55,809 bases of DNA, from assembly GCA_025928545.1 (NCBI GenBank), contig JAICJH010000046.1, positions 1 through 55,809 of the forward strand. Direction: 5' to 3'. The DNA is from Bryobacteraceae bacterium (GTDB lineage: Bacteria > Acidobacteriota > Terriglobia > Bryobacterales > Bryobacteraceae). Under the pieces are notes generated by a model. That model searched no databases, was not told where the DNA came from, and saw only the letters and a program-made list of their open reading frames with translations. The translations under genes were made by a program, and so were the position numbers. This document shows positions 44,249 through 53,680 of this stretch, in pieces. How positions within the stretch are numbered: the first letter of the stretch is position 1; each line of letters opens with the position of its first letter.

Positions 44249-45343
44249 TCAGGCAGCGCGCGCGGCCAATTCATTTGCTGCCCACAGGGATCGCGTCAGA
44301 CGGGGAATGCTGACCTCTTCCAGATCCTCTGGAATCCGGTTTCCTGTACCAAAAAATGTGGCGCCCAGCCCGCTGCGGATCATCGTTCCCGCCGCAGCGC
44401 CCAGCCCCCGAACCTCATCTACACCGGTAAATAAGAGGCGAGATAAACGAACCGGCGTGTAATGCGACACCATATACTCCATATCGGCGGAACAGGCCTC
44501 CGCCCTTAGGACCAGGTGCGTTTCAATATCGGTACGCCGGTGGAAGAATCTCGCCATTTCCTCTATCTCGATCCCATCGCCCGAGCCGAAAGCAGGTGTA
44601 TCGATCAGGACCAAGCCTTTCCATCGCTCACCCTGCAGTGCCAGATTCAAACCTTCGAACGACTCCAGCGCCTGGAACGGAACTCCCAGAATGCCTGCAT
44701 AACGCGCCATCTGCTCGACCGCGCCCACACCATGTGCCCCGGCCGAGAATATTCGGACTGGTATTCGTGCCGCCAAACCATAGCGAACTGCAATTTTGAC
44801 CAAACTTGTCGTCTTGCCTCTGCCAGAAGGGCCTACAAAAGCAAGCGCGCGGCTCTCGTCGGGTTTCAGCGGGGTAAACCCGGAGTCCGGTATGCGCGAC
44901 TTGAGCTCCCGCAGAATTCCTTCCCGTACATTCCCGGCGCTCCGCGCAGCCATCAGGATTTCGCGGGCTAGTTCCGTCCGAAGACCGGTATCACAGAGTG
45001 TGCGCATCGCTTCCGGATCGATTACGGGTAGAACCGCGGCTTCGCCAGCCTGGGCGGGCCCAGGTTGCCGGCCGATGGCCGCGCGTAGCGCGGAAATTTC
45101 GAGACGTATGTCTTCAAGGCCGGATAGCTGTTTTGTTTTAGGAGTATTGAAAGCCGTGATGGCGGGAATTCCGGGCGCGGTAGCAGGAGGCTCCCATGCG
45201 AATGTGACTTCGAGACGGCCGAACTGCTTCGCTTGATCGACCGTCGTCCGGGACGCTACGAGCATCGCGTCAGCCCCCAACTCGCGCCGCGCGACTTCCA
45301 TGGCCGCCTGTACACTGCTGGCAAAGTATGTTTTGGTTTCCAT
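44249..45343 (-). CDS. flhF: flagellar SRP-type GTPase FlhF (divergent)
   Basis: A 364-residue SRP-family GTPase homologue that sets flagellar position and number. The N-terminal KTYFASSVQAAMEVARRELG and the P-loop GPSGRGKTTS (171-180) are typical. The other nucleotide motifs are unusual: the expected DTxRxGA is AGAHGVGA, the G3 is DTPAFGSGD, and the G4 TKxDE is TGVDE (306-310), lacking the Lys. No flhG follows; fliA starts 65 bp downstream. Confidence 0.88.
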   Translation of the reverse strand: METKTYFASSVQAAMEVARRELGADAMLVASRTTVDQAKQFGRLEVTFAWEPPATAPGIPAITAFNTPKTKQLSGLEDIRLEISALRAAIGRQPGPAQAGEAAVLPVIDPEAMRTLCDTGLRTELAREILMAARSAGNVREGILRELKSRIPDSGFTPLKPDESRALAFVGPSGRGKTTSLVKIAVRYGLAARIPVRIFSAGAHGVGAVEQMARYAGILGVPFQALESFEGLNLALQGERWKGLVLIDTPAFGSGDGIEIEEMARFFHRRTDIETHLVLRAEACSADMEYMVSHYTPVRLSRLLFTGVDEVRGLGAAAGTMIRSGLGATFFGTGNRIPEDLEEVSIPRLTRSLWAANELAARAA

Positions 45344-45380
45344 ATTGGTCCGATGCTTCCTGTTTAGTGAAACTCTTCGT

Positions 45381-47447
45381 TTACTGGATGACTCCCAGCG
45401 ACACTACCTTGACTCCTGCGGGAATTTCACTGTGGCCCAGGAAAAACAGATTGGGCATTGACGATTCCAGCGCCTGCCGCAGGAAATACCGGCAGGAGGA
45501 TGCCGCAATAATGACTGTCGGAGATTCCAGCGGCCCCACTCCCCGTTGAATGCGATCCGACACATCTCGAAGTACATTGGGGGCGAGGGCCAGAGAGCTG
45601 TTGGATTCTCCATGCTCCACCCCGCCTTCCACCACTCTCTCGATTGGCTGATCGAGAAACCACGCCCGGAGATCGCCGTTGGCCTGTAAATAAGGCTTCA
45701 CCACAACGCGCCTGATCGACTGGCGCACGTAATCAGTCAGCAACACCGGGTTTCTCGTTGTTGGCGCAGCTTCGCCCAATGCCTCCAGAATCGACACAGC
45801 ATCCCGAATCGATACCCGCTCCCGCAGCAGATTCTGGAAGACCCGCTGCACGATGGCCAGCGACAGGAGTTTGGGAATCAGGTCCTCAACAACTTTGGGA
45901 TTGTCGGTGGTGACGCGGTCCACGAGACGCTTGGCCTCCTGCCGCGAGAAGAGTTCGTAAGACATTCGCTTAATAAGCTCCGCCACATGCGTACTGATAA
46001 CGCTTAATGGATCGATGACCGTGTAGCCGAGTGACCTCGTCTTTTCGGCCAGCGAGGACGGAACCCACCACGCCGCAACGCCGAATGCCGGGTCTTTGGT
46101 CGGTTTGCCTTCCGGAGGCTTTTCAGTGCCGGTCAACGCAATCGCCAGTTCGGCTCCTGGAGGCAATTCAAAGCGTGCCACTTCTACACCTTTCACACAA
46201 ATGGAGTATTCCCGCGCACGCAGCGATAGATTATCGGCGACTCGAACAGGTGGGATGATGAACCCGAGCTCAGTGGCCAGCTGCTTCCGAATGCCGGCTA
46301 TCCTGCGTAACAGTGCCGAATTCGCGCCGCCCGTCAGAAACGAGATCAGCCCGACGCCGACTTCGATCGAAAGCGGCTCGATCCGGAGCAGGTCTTCCAG
46401 GTTTTCGTGTACTTTGGGCTGTGCGGATGTGGTGTCCGCAGAAGGCAGCGCCGCCTTCTTCTTCATACGCCACGCCACCGTTCCAAGTCCCGCGCCCAGC
46501 AGAAGGAACGGGACTCCAGGCAGACCCGGAAACGCAGCCAGCGCCACCAGCACGCCGCTCGACAGCATGAGCGGCTGAGCGGCCCCGAAAATCTGACGCT
46601 GGAACTCGACACCCAGGCGATTGTCCGAACTCGCGCGAGTAATGATCATGGCCCCGGAAATCGAAATCATCAGAGCCGGAATGACCGTCACCAACCCGTC
46701 GCCAATCGTGAGGACAGTATATGTTTCCAGTGCTTTGTTGATATCGAGACCATGCTGCACCACTCCAATGAGCAACCCAGCGACGATGTTGATGGCGGTG
46801 ATCAAAACACCTGCAATCGCGTCCCGCTGCGTAAACCGGCTGGCCCCGTCCATTGCGCCGAAGAATTCCGCCTCCGCGGCCAGTTGCTTGCGGCGTTGCC
46901 GGGCTGCGGCTTCATCGATCAGGCCGGCGTTGAGATCGGAATCGATCGACATCTGTTTGCCCGGCAGGGCATCCAGTGTAAACCTGGCGGTTACTTCAGA
47001 AATGCGAACTGCGCCGTGGTTAATCACCACATACTGGATCGCGATCAATACCAGGAAAATTACGGTGCCAACAATGTAATTGCCGCCGACAACAAAGTTG
47101 CCAAAGGCCTGAATTACATTGCCCGCGGCGGTGGTTCCCGCGTGGCCATTCAACAAAATCAGACGCGAACTCGAAACATTCAACGCGAGCCGGAACAGCG
47201 TCAGCAGTAACAGAGTTGTGGGGAACACATTGAAGTCCACGGGCCTCGTGATGTACATCGCCACCATCATCACGACAACGGACATCATGATGTCGGTTAC
47301 GATCAACAGGTCAAGCAGATAGCTCGGCATCGGCGTAATCAGCGCCACCACGATGCCAAGAACGGCGCCTGGAACCAGCAATTCGGCGGCTGTGCCGCTC
47401 GAAAAGTCCATCCAGGGCCGTTTTACGGCGGCAGGTGCGGCTGTCAT
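45381..47447 (-). CDS. flhA: flagellar export gate protein FlhA
   Basis: A 688-residue export-gate membrane protein. Eight N-terminal helices (first about residues 22-40) include the conserved FHIPEP-like cytosolic loop region (FTLDALPGKQMSIDSDLNAG). The C-terminal half (from about residue 350) is the soluble ring that docks chaperone-substrate complexes. It overlaps flhB by 4 bp. Confidence 0.97.
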   Translation of the reverse strand: MTAAPAAVKRPWMDFSSGTAAELLVPGAVLGIVVALITPMPSYLLDLLIVTDIMMSVVVMMVAMYITRPVDFNVFPTTLLLLTLFRLALNVSSSRLILLNGHAGTTAAGNVIQAFGNFVVGGNYIVGTVIFLVLIAIQYVVINHGAVRISEVTARFTLDALPGKQMSIDSDLNAGLIDEAAARQRRKQLAAEAEFFGAMDGASRFTQRDAIAGVLITAINIVAGLLIGVVQHGLDINKALETYTVLTIGDGLVTVIPALMISISGAMIITRASSDNRLGVEFQRQIFGAAQPLMLSSGVLVALAAFPGLPGVPFLLLGAGLGTVAWRMKKKAALPSADTTSAQPKVHENLEDLLRIEPLSIEVGVGLISFLTGGANSALLRRIAGIRKQLATELGFIIPPVRVADNLSLRAREYSICVKGVEVARFELPPGAELAIALTGTEKPPEGKPTKDPAFGVAAWWVPSSLAEKTRSLGYTVIDPLSVISTHVAELIKRMSYELFSRQEAKRLVDRVTTDNPKVVEDLIPKLLSLAIVQRVFQNLLRERVSIRDAVSILEALGEAAPTTRNPVLLTDYVRQSIRRVVVKPYLQANGDLRAWFLDQPIERVVEGGVEHGESNSSLALAPNVLRDVSDRIQRGVGPLESPTVIIAASSCRYFLRQALESSMPNLFFLGHSEIPAGVKVVSLGVIQ

Positions 47448-48517
47448 GCCCGCGCCGCCTTACCCATGATTCTGAAAATATATGCAAGAATCTCGGCTAC
47501 GGCGCGGTACAGGTGCGGCGGAATATCCTGCCCGACTTCAACCGATTTATAGAGTGCCTGAGCGAGCGGCGGATTCTCGATGATCGGGACTTGATTCTGA
47601 ATCGCGCGCTGGCGGATCCTCGCTGCCAGAAAGTTTCGGCCTTTGGCGACTACCGTCGGAGCTGTCATGACACCCTGGTCATATCGCAATGCGATCGCAT
47701 AATGGGTCGGATTCACAATTACGGCGGTAGCGGTGGCGACGTCCTTCATCATGCCGCGGCGGCGCAAATCGCGCTGAATGCGGCGTACCCGCGCTTTTAT
47801 CTGCGGATTTCCATCCGTTTCCTTCGCTTCATCGCGAACTTCCTGTTTGCTCATTTTCAGACGTTTTCTGTACCGGCTTCTTTCGCGGACCAGCATGACG
47901 GCGCCAAGCGCGGCCAGCACGAAAGCAGCCCGACGCATTGCGTCATGAATGAGTGCGCCGGCCGCCACGGCCCCCGATGCGACTGGCATCAGCGGCAGGC
48001 GGAGTAGCTCAGGAAGGCGATCCCGCACCAGAGACCACGTCAACCAGAACATGATTGGCATCATGAATACCGCCTGGAATAAATGGCCAAGATTGGCTCC
48101 GGGAATGTCCTTCATCCGGCTGACCGGATTCAAACGGTTGAAGTTCGGCGCCAGTTTAGCCAGGCTGAACCCCATGCCGTTCGATGCGAGCTGAAGGACG
48201 AGCGTCAGGGACATCAGAATTCCGCCCAAAATCGCGAGGGGGATCAACGTCGTTTGCGCCAGTGCGGCAAAGAGAGCAAGCAAGTCTCCGCTGCTCATCC
48301 CGGCAGCCCCGCCCGAGAACGCACTGCGGATTCCGATGCGCATCGCGGATTCGACGTGGCTGAGCCACCCCGGAAACCAGGCTGCTCCAAGCACAACAAA
48401 GCCGAAAAACTGAAAGGCGGCGACAAACTCACGCGATGCGGGGAAATCTCCCTTCTCGCGCGCTTTCTTCAGTCGTTGCGGCGTAGCCTTCTCTGTTTGT
48501 TGCGATGTATCGGCCAT
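47444..48517 (-). CDS. flhB: flagellar export switch protein FlhB
   Basis: A 357-residue export-apparatus protein with four helices and a C-terminal autocleaving domain. The cleavage motif N269-P-T-H is intact (VIVNPTHYAIAL), so the switch from hook to filament substrates should work together with FliK. It overlaps fliR by one base and flhA by 4 bp. Confidence 0.97.
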   Translation of the reverse strand: MADTSQQTEKATPQRLKKAREKGDFPASREFVAAFQFFGFVVLGAAWFPGWLSHVESAMRIGIRSAFSGGAAGMSSGDLLALFAALAQTTLIPLAILGGILMSLTLVLQLASNGMGFSLAKLAPNFNRLNPVSRMKDIPGANLGHLFQAVFMMPIMFWLTWSLVRDRLPELLRLPLMPVASGAVAAGALIHDAMRRAAFVLAALGAVMLVRERSRYRKRLKMSKQEVRDEAKETDGNPQIKARVRRIQRDLRRRGMMKDVATATAVIVNPTHYAIALRYDQGVMTAPTVVAKGRNFLAARIRQRAIQNQVPIIENPPLAQALYKSVEVGQDIPPHLYRAVAEILAYIFRIMGKAARA

Positions 48518-49302
48518 CAGCGACCGCTCCTGAGAAGAGTTTCAATCAGCCGGGTGCCGGTAGCCATCATGGATTCCATGTATCCGGGCTGAAATGCCAT
48601 AGTGAACGAAAGCAGCAGCATGGTGGCCGCGAGCTTTACGGGCATCGTCAGACTTACCAGCTGTAGCTGCGCCTGAATTCGCCCCAACACGGCAAGCGAG
48701 AAATCCGCCAGCAGCAGCAGCGCGATGACGGGAGCGGCCAACCGCAATCCTGCGCTAAAGATGGTCGCGGAGTAGCGAACCATCGCATCCGCCCATCCCG
48801 GTTTGAGGGTGAACGATTCCGGAGGACAGAGGCGCAGACTATCAGCGAGGACTCTGACCAGCATGCGACTGCCGCCCGTCGCAAAGAATAACAGGCCGGC
48901 GGTCAGTTGCGCCAGGCTGATGAGTACCGTTGAGTCCGCTCCGCTTGTCGGATCAATAGTGGATGCAAAGCCAAAACCAGCCTGCAGACTGACAAGCTGC
49001 GCGGCTACCTGAAACAACTCAAGGACGACAGTGACCGTGAGCCCGATGGCGAGCCCGATAGCCATTTCCCCTGCCAGGCCGGCAACGATTCGCGAGACCT
49101 GCGTCCTGGAGTCCAGCGCCATGGGCGCTTTCCATTCGGGCCAAAGCATTACTGTGAATGCGAGCGACAAGACAACTTTGGCTGCGTCGGGCGTTGCCCG
49201 GAATGAAGCCAGAGGAAGGAACGCGAACACCCCTGACACTCTTGCCAAAGTGAAAAGGAAACCCAGCAACAGGGGAACGTTCACCAGTGACTCAGCGGGC
49301 AT
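48517..49302 (-). CDS. fliR: flagellar export protein FliR
   Basis: A 261-residue membrane protein of the FliPQR export channel, with about six hydrophobic segments and a segment LQAGFGFASTIDPTSG typical of FliR. It overlaps fliQ by 11 bp and touches flhB by one base. Confidence 0.94.
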   Translation of the reverse strand: MPAESLVNVPLLLGFLFTLARVSGVFAFLPLASFRATPDAAKVVLSLAFTVMLWPEWKAPMALDSRTQVSRIVAGLAGEMAIGLAIGLTVTVVLELFQVAAQLVSLQAGFGFASTIDPTSGADSTVLISLAQLTAGLLFFATGGSRMLVRVLADSLRLCPPESFTLKPGWADAMVRYSATIFSAGLRLAAPVIALLLLADFSLAVLGRIQAQLQLVSLTMPVKLAATMLLLSFTMAFQPGYMESMMATGTRLIETLLRSGR

Positions 49303-49561
49303 ATCGACTCAGGTTCGACAGGATGTCGGTCGTATAAGCCATGGCGCGGTGAATCATCCACGGCATCAGCAGCAACGCTCCGCCGAGAAATGCCACTAAG
49401 CGCGGGATCGCGCTGAATCCCGCGTCCTGAATCGAAGTGACAATCTGGATCAGGCTGAACAGGATCCCGGTTGCAAGCCCGATCGCAAGTAACGGCGCGC
49501 ACACCCAGAAGGCGGCAAGGAACATCTGCCCGACGATGTGCGATACGGCTTCGGGTGTCAT
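49292..49561 (-). CDS. fliQ: flagellar export protein FliQ
   Basis: An 89-residue protein with two transmembrane helices (about residues 16-38 and 52-74). The conserved QIVTSIQDAGFSAIPRLVAF loop is in line with the FliQ family (usually QxxTQIQExTLSFIPK). Part of the FliPQR helical export gate. It overlaps fliP by 4 bp and fliR by 11 bp. Confidence 0.94.
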   Translation of the reverse strand: MTPEAVSHIVGQMFLAAFWVCAPLLAIGLATGILFSLIQIVTSIQDAGFSAIPRLVAFLGGALLLMPWMIHRAMAYTTDILSNLSRYAR

Positions 49562-50283
49562 GCGGCGAAGCCCTTCATCAGCGATCCGATCGTCAGGTTC
49601 CAGCCGTCGACAAGCACGAAGAGCAGGATCTTGAAGGGTGCCGAAACCATGACCGGTGGCAGCTGAACCATGCCGATTGAGAGCGTGACCGAAGCTACGA
49701 TAATGTCAACGAGCAGGAACGGCAAGAACAGGATGGCTCCTATCTGGAACGCCGCGCGCATTTCAGACAACATGTAAGCCGGTGCGAGGACTGTCAATTC
49801 CAGATCCGCCGGTGTGCGCGGTTGGGGGGCGTGCGTGATTTCAAGGAACAACCTGACATCTTTGTCGCGGACAAATCGGCCCAGATATGTCTTGAGGGGC
49901 TTCGTTCCTGTATCCCACGCCTCGCCAGCAGTCAGTTCCCCACGTTCCATTGGTTGCACCGCTTCTTTATAGATCTGAGATCCAAGGGGAGCAACGAGCA
50001 CCATAGTCAGGAACAGTGAAAGAGCAAGCAGGATTTGGTTCGATGGTGCGGTCTGTGTACCAAGTGCCTGCCGGAGAAAGTGCAGCACAATGGAGATCCG
50101 GAGAAATGGCGTAATCGACATAATGATCGCCGGCAGGAGCGTCAACAGAGTCATCAGGATGATGATCTGCATGGGAGTGCCGAGATCCTTCGGAAACGCG
50201 GGCAGGAGAACGGATGCCGGAGTCGCTGCCCCGGCAGTCTCCGCAAATACAACGACCGCGACTGCAGCGGTAATAGCCCTCAC
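49558..50283 (-). CDS. fliP: flagellar export protein FliP
   Basis: A 241-residue export-gate protein with an N-terminal signal peptide (VRAITAAVAVVVFAETAGA) and FliP signatures MTLLTLLPAIIMSITPFLRI and FLPFLLVDIIVASVTLSIGM. The GTG at 50283 overlaps the fliO stop (GTGA) and has GGAGGA about 10 bp upstream, so it is preferred to an ATG at 50328 lying inside fliO. Confidence 0.95.
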   Translation of the reverse strand: MRAITAAVAVVVFAETAGAATPASVLLPAFPKDLGTPMQIIILMTLLTLLPAIIMSITPFLRISIVLHFLRQALGTQTAPSNQILLALSLFLTMVLVAPLGSQIYKEAVQPMERGELTAGEAWDTGTKPLKTYLGRFVRDKDVRLFLEITHAPQPRTPADLELTVLAPAYMLSEMRAAFQIGAILFLPFLLVDIIVASVTLSIGMVQLPPVMVSAPFKILLFVLVDGWNLTIGSLMKGFAA

Positions 50284-50570
50284 AGCGAGATGTCCTCCGT
50301 TATCTGGGCGGCCTCGACTAACTGGCATCCACCGGGCGCGGTGGCCATGAGCAGATGTCTGTTACCCGCGCGCACAAGGTAGAGCGAGTGCTGCGGATCG
50401 AGTGAGAGCCCTTCTATTACTCTCAGTTGCCGAGAAACTGCGTGGCGCCCAAACGGCAGCGCAGTTTTGCGAAATGCGGCAACGCCGCGGATCCGTAGGA
50501 AGTGCAACAGGGCGCCCAGCAGAGCCAGAACAAAAAGAATCGCGACAAACGGCTGAACGGTTTCCGGCAT
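50280..50570 (-). CDS. fliO: flagellar biosynthesis protein FliO
   Basis: A 96-residue protein with one N-terminal helix (about residues 7-25) and a short basic cytoplasmic domain with a conserved-type segment (QLRVIEGLSLDPQHSLYLVRAGNRHLL, in part). FliO helps assemble the FliP ring. The ATG at 50570 lies one base after the fliN stop; an ATG at 50585 overlaps fliN. Confidence 0.86.
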   Translation of the reverse strand: MPETVQPFVAILFVLALLGALLHFLRIRGVAAFRKTALPFGRHAVSRQLRVIEGLSLDPQHSLYLVRAGNRHLLMATAPGGCQLVEAAQITEDISL

Positions 50571-50571
50571 G

Positions 50572-50820
50572 TTATCTTTCGACATTGAAGTCCGTGATCC
50601 GAACTCCCATGATGTTTTCAATAATCACGATCTCCCCGAACGCCAGGAGCTTTGAGCCCACATAAATGTCGATATTTTCTCCAGCCGACCGGCGCATCTC
50701 GAGGATGCTGCCTTCGTCGAGTTCGAGAATCTCCGATAGCTTCATCCATCGTTGATCGAGTTGCACCTCGACTTCGATTCGGACGTCGGCGATTGGGGCG
50801 ATCTGCTCCTGCGGAGTCAT
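50572..50820 (-). CDS. fliN: flagellar motor switch protein FliN
   Basis: An 82-residue, single-SpoA-domain C-ring protein; DVRIEVEVQLDQRWMKLSEIL and GEIVIIENIMGVRITDF are the conserved ends of the domain (first given in part). It lacks any N-terminal extension. It lies 9 bp after flgE, next to fliO. Confidence 0.94.
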   Translation of the reverse strand: MTPQEQIAPIADVRIEVEVQLDQRWMKLSEILELDEGSILEMRRSAGENIDIYVGSKLLAFGEIVIIENIMGVRITDFNVER

Positions 50821-50829
50821 CGTGAATGC

Positions 50830-52080
50830 CTACTGGATTAGACCGACCGTGGTTTGCGTGATATTGTCCTCGGTAGTGATCACCTTGGAGTTGGCCTGAT
50901 AGCCACGCTCATACGTCAGCAGATTTGTGAATTCTTTGGCGATGTCGACCGTGGAAGATTCGAGAGCCCCGCCGCTGATCTGCCCCCGTGAACCGGTGGA
51001 CGAAGTTCCGATGATTGGCGTCGCCGTGGCGGCGCTCACTCCGAATGTGTTGTTGCCAAGATTATCCATGGAATCCGGATTGAGAACGGAGGCCAGCGCG
51101 ATTTGTGCCACCACGAGTGACGTCCCATTCGAATACGTGGCGCTGATCTGACCGTTGGCGCCGATACTGGTCCCGGTAAGCTGTCCGGCGGGGGTGCCGT
51201 CCTGTCTGCTGGCGAGGTTCGCGGATGCCTCGGTAAACTGCGTGATCGCTCCGGTGCCGGATGGATTGTACAGATTCCAGTTCAGATTCAGGTCCGACGC
51301 TCCGTCTGCCAAACCAGTGATCGAAATCGCGATCGGACCAGCCGCCGGATCGGGACTGGATAGCTGCCCCGAGCCATCAAAAACCAACGTGCCTGAGGAA
51401 ATCGTGGTAGCCGTACCTGTGCCGCCGGTGACTTCTGCGGACGGCATTGTCACATCGTAGGACCAATTATTCGCCGCGGTCTCGTTATAAGTAATTGTCA
51501 GCGTGTGGCCGGTCCCCTGTGCGTCGTAAACCTGTATGGGGGAACTGAAAGTTGCATTGGCCCCGCCCACCGTGGCGTTTGCCGTAAGGTTGGCGCTGAT
51601 TGTGAAGTTGGTCGTCGCAATCGGCTGTTGCGATCCGCTGACAGGAAGTGTGATGTTCGAGGTCGCGCCGGAGGTATTTAATTGGCCCTTGACCGCATTC
51701 CAGCCCTGCACATTTTGGCCGCTGGGCCCCAGCAGATCGCCGGCTGCATTCAGCGAGAAGTTTCCGGCTCTCGTGTAGGTTTGCTGACCCGAGCTTGTCT
51801 TCAGGACGAAAAAGCCTGCGCCCTGAATGGCTGCATCGAATGGCTGGCTGGTCGTTTCGATGGAACCCTGATTGAACTGGGTCTTCGTCTGAGCCACTAC
51901 CGACCCGGCAACGCTTGATGACGATTGCCCATCGATATTGCCGCTCAACAGATCGTTAAATGAAATCTGATTGTCTTTGTAGCCTGACGTATTCAGATTG
52001 GCAAGATTGCCGCTGACACTGTTGATGGCAAGGGCGTTGGCATTGAGCCCCGATAGTGCATTGGAAAAGGCCGTTGACAT
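50830..52080 (-). CDS. flgE: flagellar hook protein FlgE
   Basis: A 416-residue hook subunit. The N-terminal rod/hook motif (LNANALAINSVSGNLANLNTSGYK, in part) and C-terminal EFTNLLTYERGYQANSKVI are present. The central domains are Thr/Ala/Gly-rich. It lies 3 bp after flgD. Confidence 0.96.
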   Translation of the reverse strand: MSTAFSNALSGLNANALAINSVSGNLANLNTSGYKDNQISFNDLLSGNIDGQSSSSVAGSVVAQTKTQFNQGSIETTSQPFDAAIQGAGFFVLKTSSGQQTYTRAGNFSLNAAGDLLGPSGQNVQGWNAVKGQLNTSGATSNITLPVSGSQQPIATTNFTISANLTANATVGGANATFSSPIQVYDAQGTGHTLTITYNETAANNWSYDVTMPSAEVTGGTGTATTISSGTLVFDGSGQLSSPDPAAGPIAISITGLADGASDLNLNWNLYNPSGTGAITQFTEASANLASRQDGTPAGQLTGTSIGANGQISATYSNGTSLVVAQIALASVLNPDSMDNLGNNTFGVSAATATPIIGTSSTGSRGQISGGALESSTVDIAKEFTNLLTYERGYQANSKVITTEDNITQTTVGLIQ

Positions 52081-52083
52081 ATG

Positions 52084-52389
52084 TTATTGCGCTCCTGTGG
52101 TGGTATTCGACTGGCTTGTACCGTCCGTCTGCGGCGGGGTAGTTTGTTCGAGACTGCTTGTGTCTTTGTGGATCCCGATCAATTGCTCAAGTTGGCTGTA
52201 TTGGGTTAACTGTGTAATGAACTGGGTGCTGTCGGCAGGAGCAAGTGGATCCTGGTTCTTCAGTTGCGATACAAGGAGCGTGAGAAAGGTCGACTCCGTA
52301 GCCAAAGGGTCAGTTCTGGTTGCCGGGGCGGCGGAACTCTGCATTCCAGTCGGATTAGCGAAGGTTAGCGGATTGGCGATTGTGCTCAT
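52084..52389 (-). CDS. flgD: hook-capping protein FlgD, short form
   Basis: A 101-residue FlgD containing the conserved N-terminal core (FLTLLVSQLKNQDPLAPADS then TQYSQLEQL) needed for export and scaffold activity. The C-terminal Tudor-like/Ig-like domains of the usual 220-residue protein are missing; the frame ends in a Thr/Gln/Ser-rich tail. The gene order and coupling are normal, so this may be a lineage-specific short form rather than a broken gene. Confidence 0.9.
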   Translation of the reverse strand: MSTIANPLTFANPTGMQSSAAPATRTDPLATESTFLTLLVSQLKNQDPLAPADSTQFITQLTQYSQLEQLIGIHKDTSSLEQTTPPQTDGTSQSNTTTGAQ

Positions 52390-53669
52390 GAATTCTCCTG
52401 ATTGGGTTCGTGCTGGAGGACGTCGTCAAACGCGGCTTGTCCGCCCAGGGTGTGCTGGCTTCGGGGCTGTTGCGCCTCCTCCTGCTGTTGCCGATTGTCT
52501 TGCTGTCGACCGGATGTCCATGACCTGTTGTCGTATCCGGCGTTCGTCAGAGTAGTCGACAGGTCGATCACGCCGTCCCGCAGGCTCCTGGAGACCGCAG
52601 GGTCATTCGAATGCAGCGATATGTGAACTTCTCCGCCGCGTTCGGCCAAACGCACTCGCACGTCCTTCGACCCATCCGGGGAGAACTCGAGTGCCACAGA
52701 CCGGAGCGGCTGGGCGGGCGGTTTGTCCGCGGGCGCTGATTCCGCTGTCGTTTGGTGCGACGCATCGTTGCGAAACGCTGTGTTTTCAGGGCCGTTCGCT
52801 TCCCGTTTGATCGGCACGTCCTGATATACGCTCGTTTGCGTGGCAGTGCTACGGATACTATCGGCGTCTGAACCGGCTTGCGATAGGGCGGTCTGGTTCT
52901 TTTTGTGTTCAATATCGGCGGGCGCTGGAGCGTCGGCTTGCGGCGCTGCAACTGGCGTTGGAGTGACAGCGTCAGATTCTTGCTCTTTAGCCTGTTCACC
53001 GGAAATCGCGATCGCGGGGGCTGCGACCTGCGCCGCTTCACCCGAATTTGCGATTGCAGGTTGTGCGGGTGTCAATGGAAGTTTGAAATCGTTCGCCGAT
53101 GCGATAGGCGCTTCAGATTGAACCGGGGCCGGGGGCGCAACGGGTCCCCTGTCGTCATGTCGGATCGCAATCGTGATCGCCGGCTCAGGTTGCAGATGTG
53201 GCTGAATCGGAGATACCGGGGCTGACTCCGCTCTCTGCAATGTATCGGGCTGCGCGAAATCGTTCCGGAGTGGCTCTGGGACAGGCGGAGGGACGGCCAC
53301 ATCCATTGGAAAAAGAAGATCGGTCTGGTGATCTTTCGGCGGCGGCGCGCTGCCCGGGGCGACGTCTTTCTTATTGATCGGCTTGCAGACGGTGGTCGTT
53401 TTGGGGGGAGTTCCCGGAACAGGTGCTGCGGGCGGGACAGTAACAGTGTTGGCCTGCGCCGGTACGGTTACACGGTCCGCCGTTCCAGTGGCCGGTGTTG
53501 CGGCGATGGCTGACGGAGAGAGCTGCTCAAGGATTTCATCGAACGCTTCTGCGACAGCGGTTCTTGTATCACCTTGCGCGGGCTTCACGCCAGCGGTCGG
53601 CTGCGCCACAGCTGAGTACGAGGCAACTTCCTCCCCAACCGGGTTCGCGCTGGCTTGCAATGCGATCAC
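52386..53669 (-). CDS. fliK: hook-length control protein FliK
   Basis: A 427-residue protein with a long Ala/Pro/Thr-rich, mostly unstructured N-terminal ruler and a compact C-terminal domain (about residues 320-400; LEFSPDGSKDVRVRLAERGGEVHIS, in part) that signals to FlhB. The C-terminal tail is rich in Gln. The GTG at 53669 is the apparent start, with no ribosome-binding site. A GG-N10-GC element 12 bp upstream would start transcription one base before it. First gene of the 11.5-kb unit ending at 42188. Confidence 0.85.
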   Translation of the reverse strand: MIALQASANPVGEEVASYSAVAQPTAGVKPAQGDTRTAVAEAFDEILEQLSPSAIAATPATGTADRVTVPAQANTVTVPPAAPVPGTPPKTTTVCKPINKKDVAPGSAPPPKDHQTDLLFPMDVAVPPPVPEPLRNDFAQPDTLQRAESAPVSPIQPHLQPEPAITIAIRHDDRGPVAPPAPVQSEAPIASANDFKLPLTPAQPAIANSGEAAQVAAPAIAISGEQAKEQESDAVTPTPVAAPQADAPAPADIEHKKNQTALSQAGSDADSIRSTATQTSVYQDVPIKREANGPENTAFRNDASHQTTAESAPADKPPAQPLRSVALEFSPDGSKDVRVRLAERGGEVHISLHSNDPAVSRSLRDGVIDLSTTLTNAGYDNRSWTSGRQQDNRQQQEEAQQPRSQHTLGGQAAFDDVLQHEPNQENS

Positions 53670-53680
53670 ACGCCGGATAA

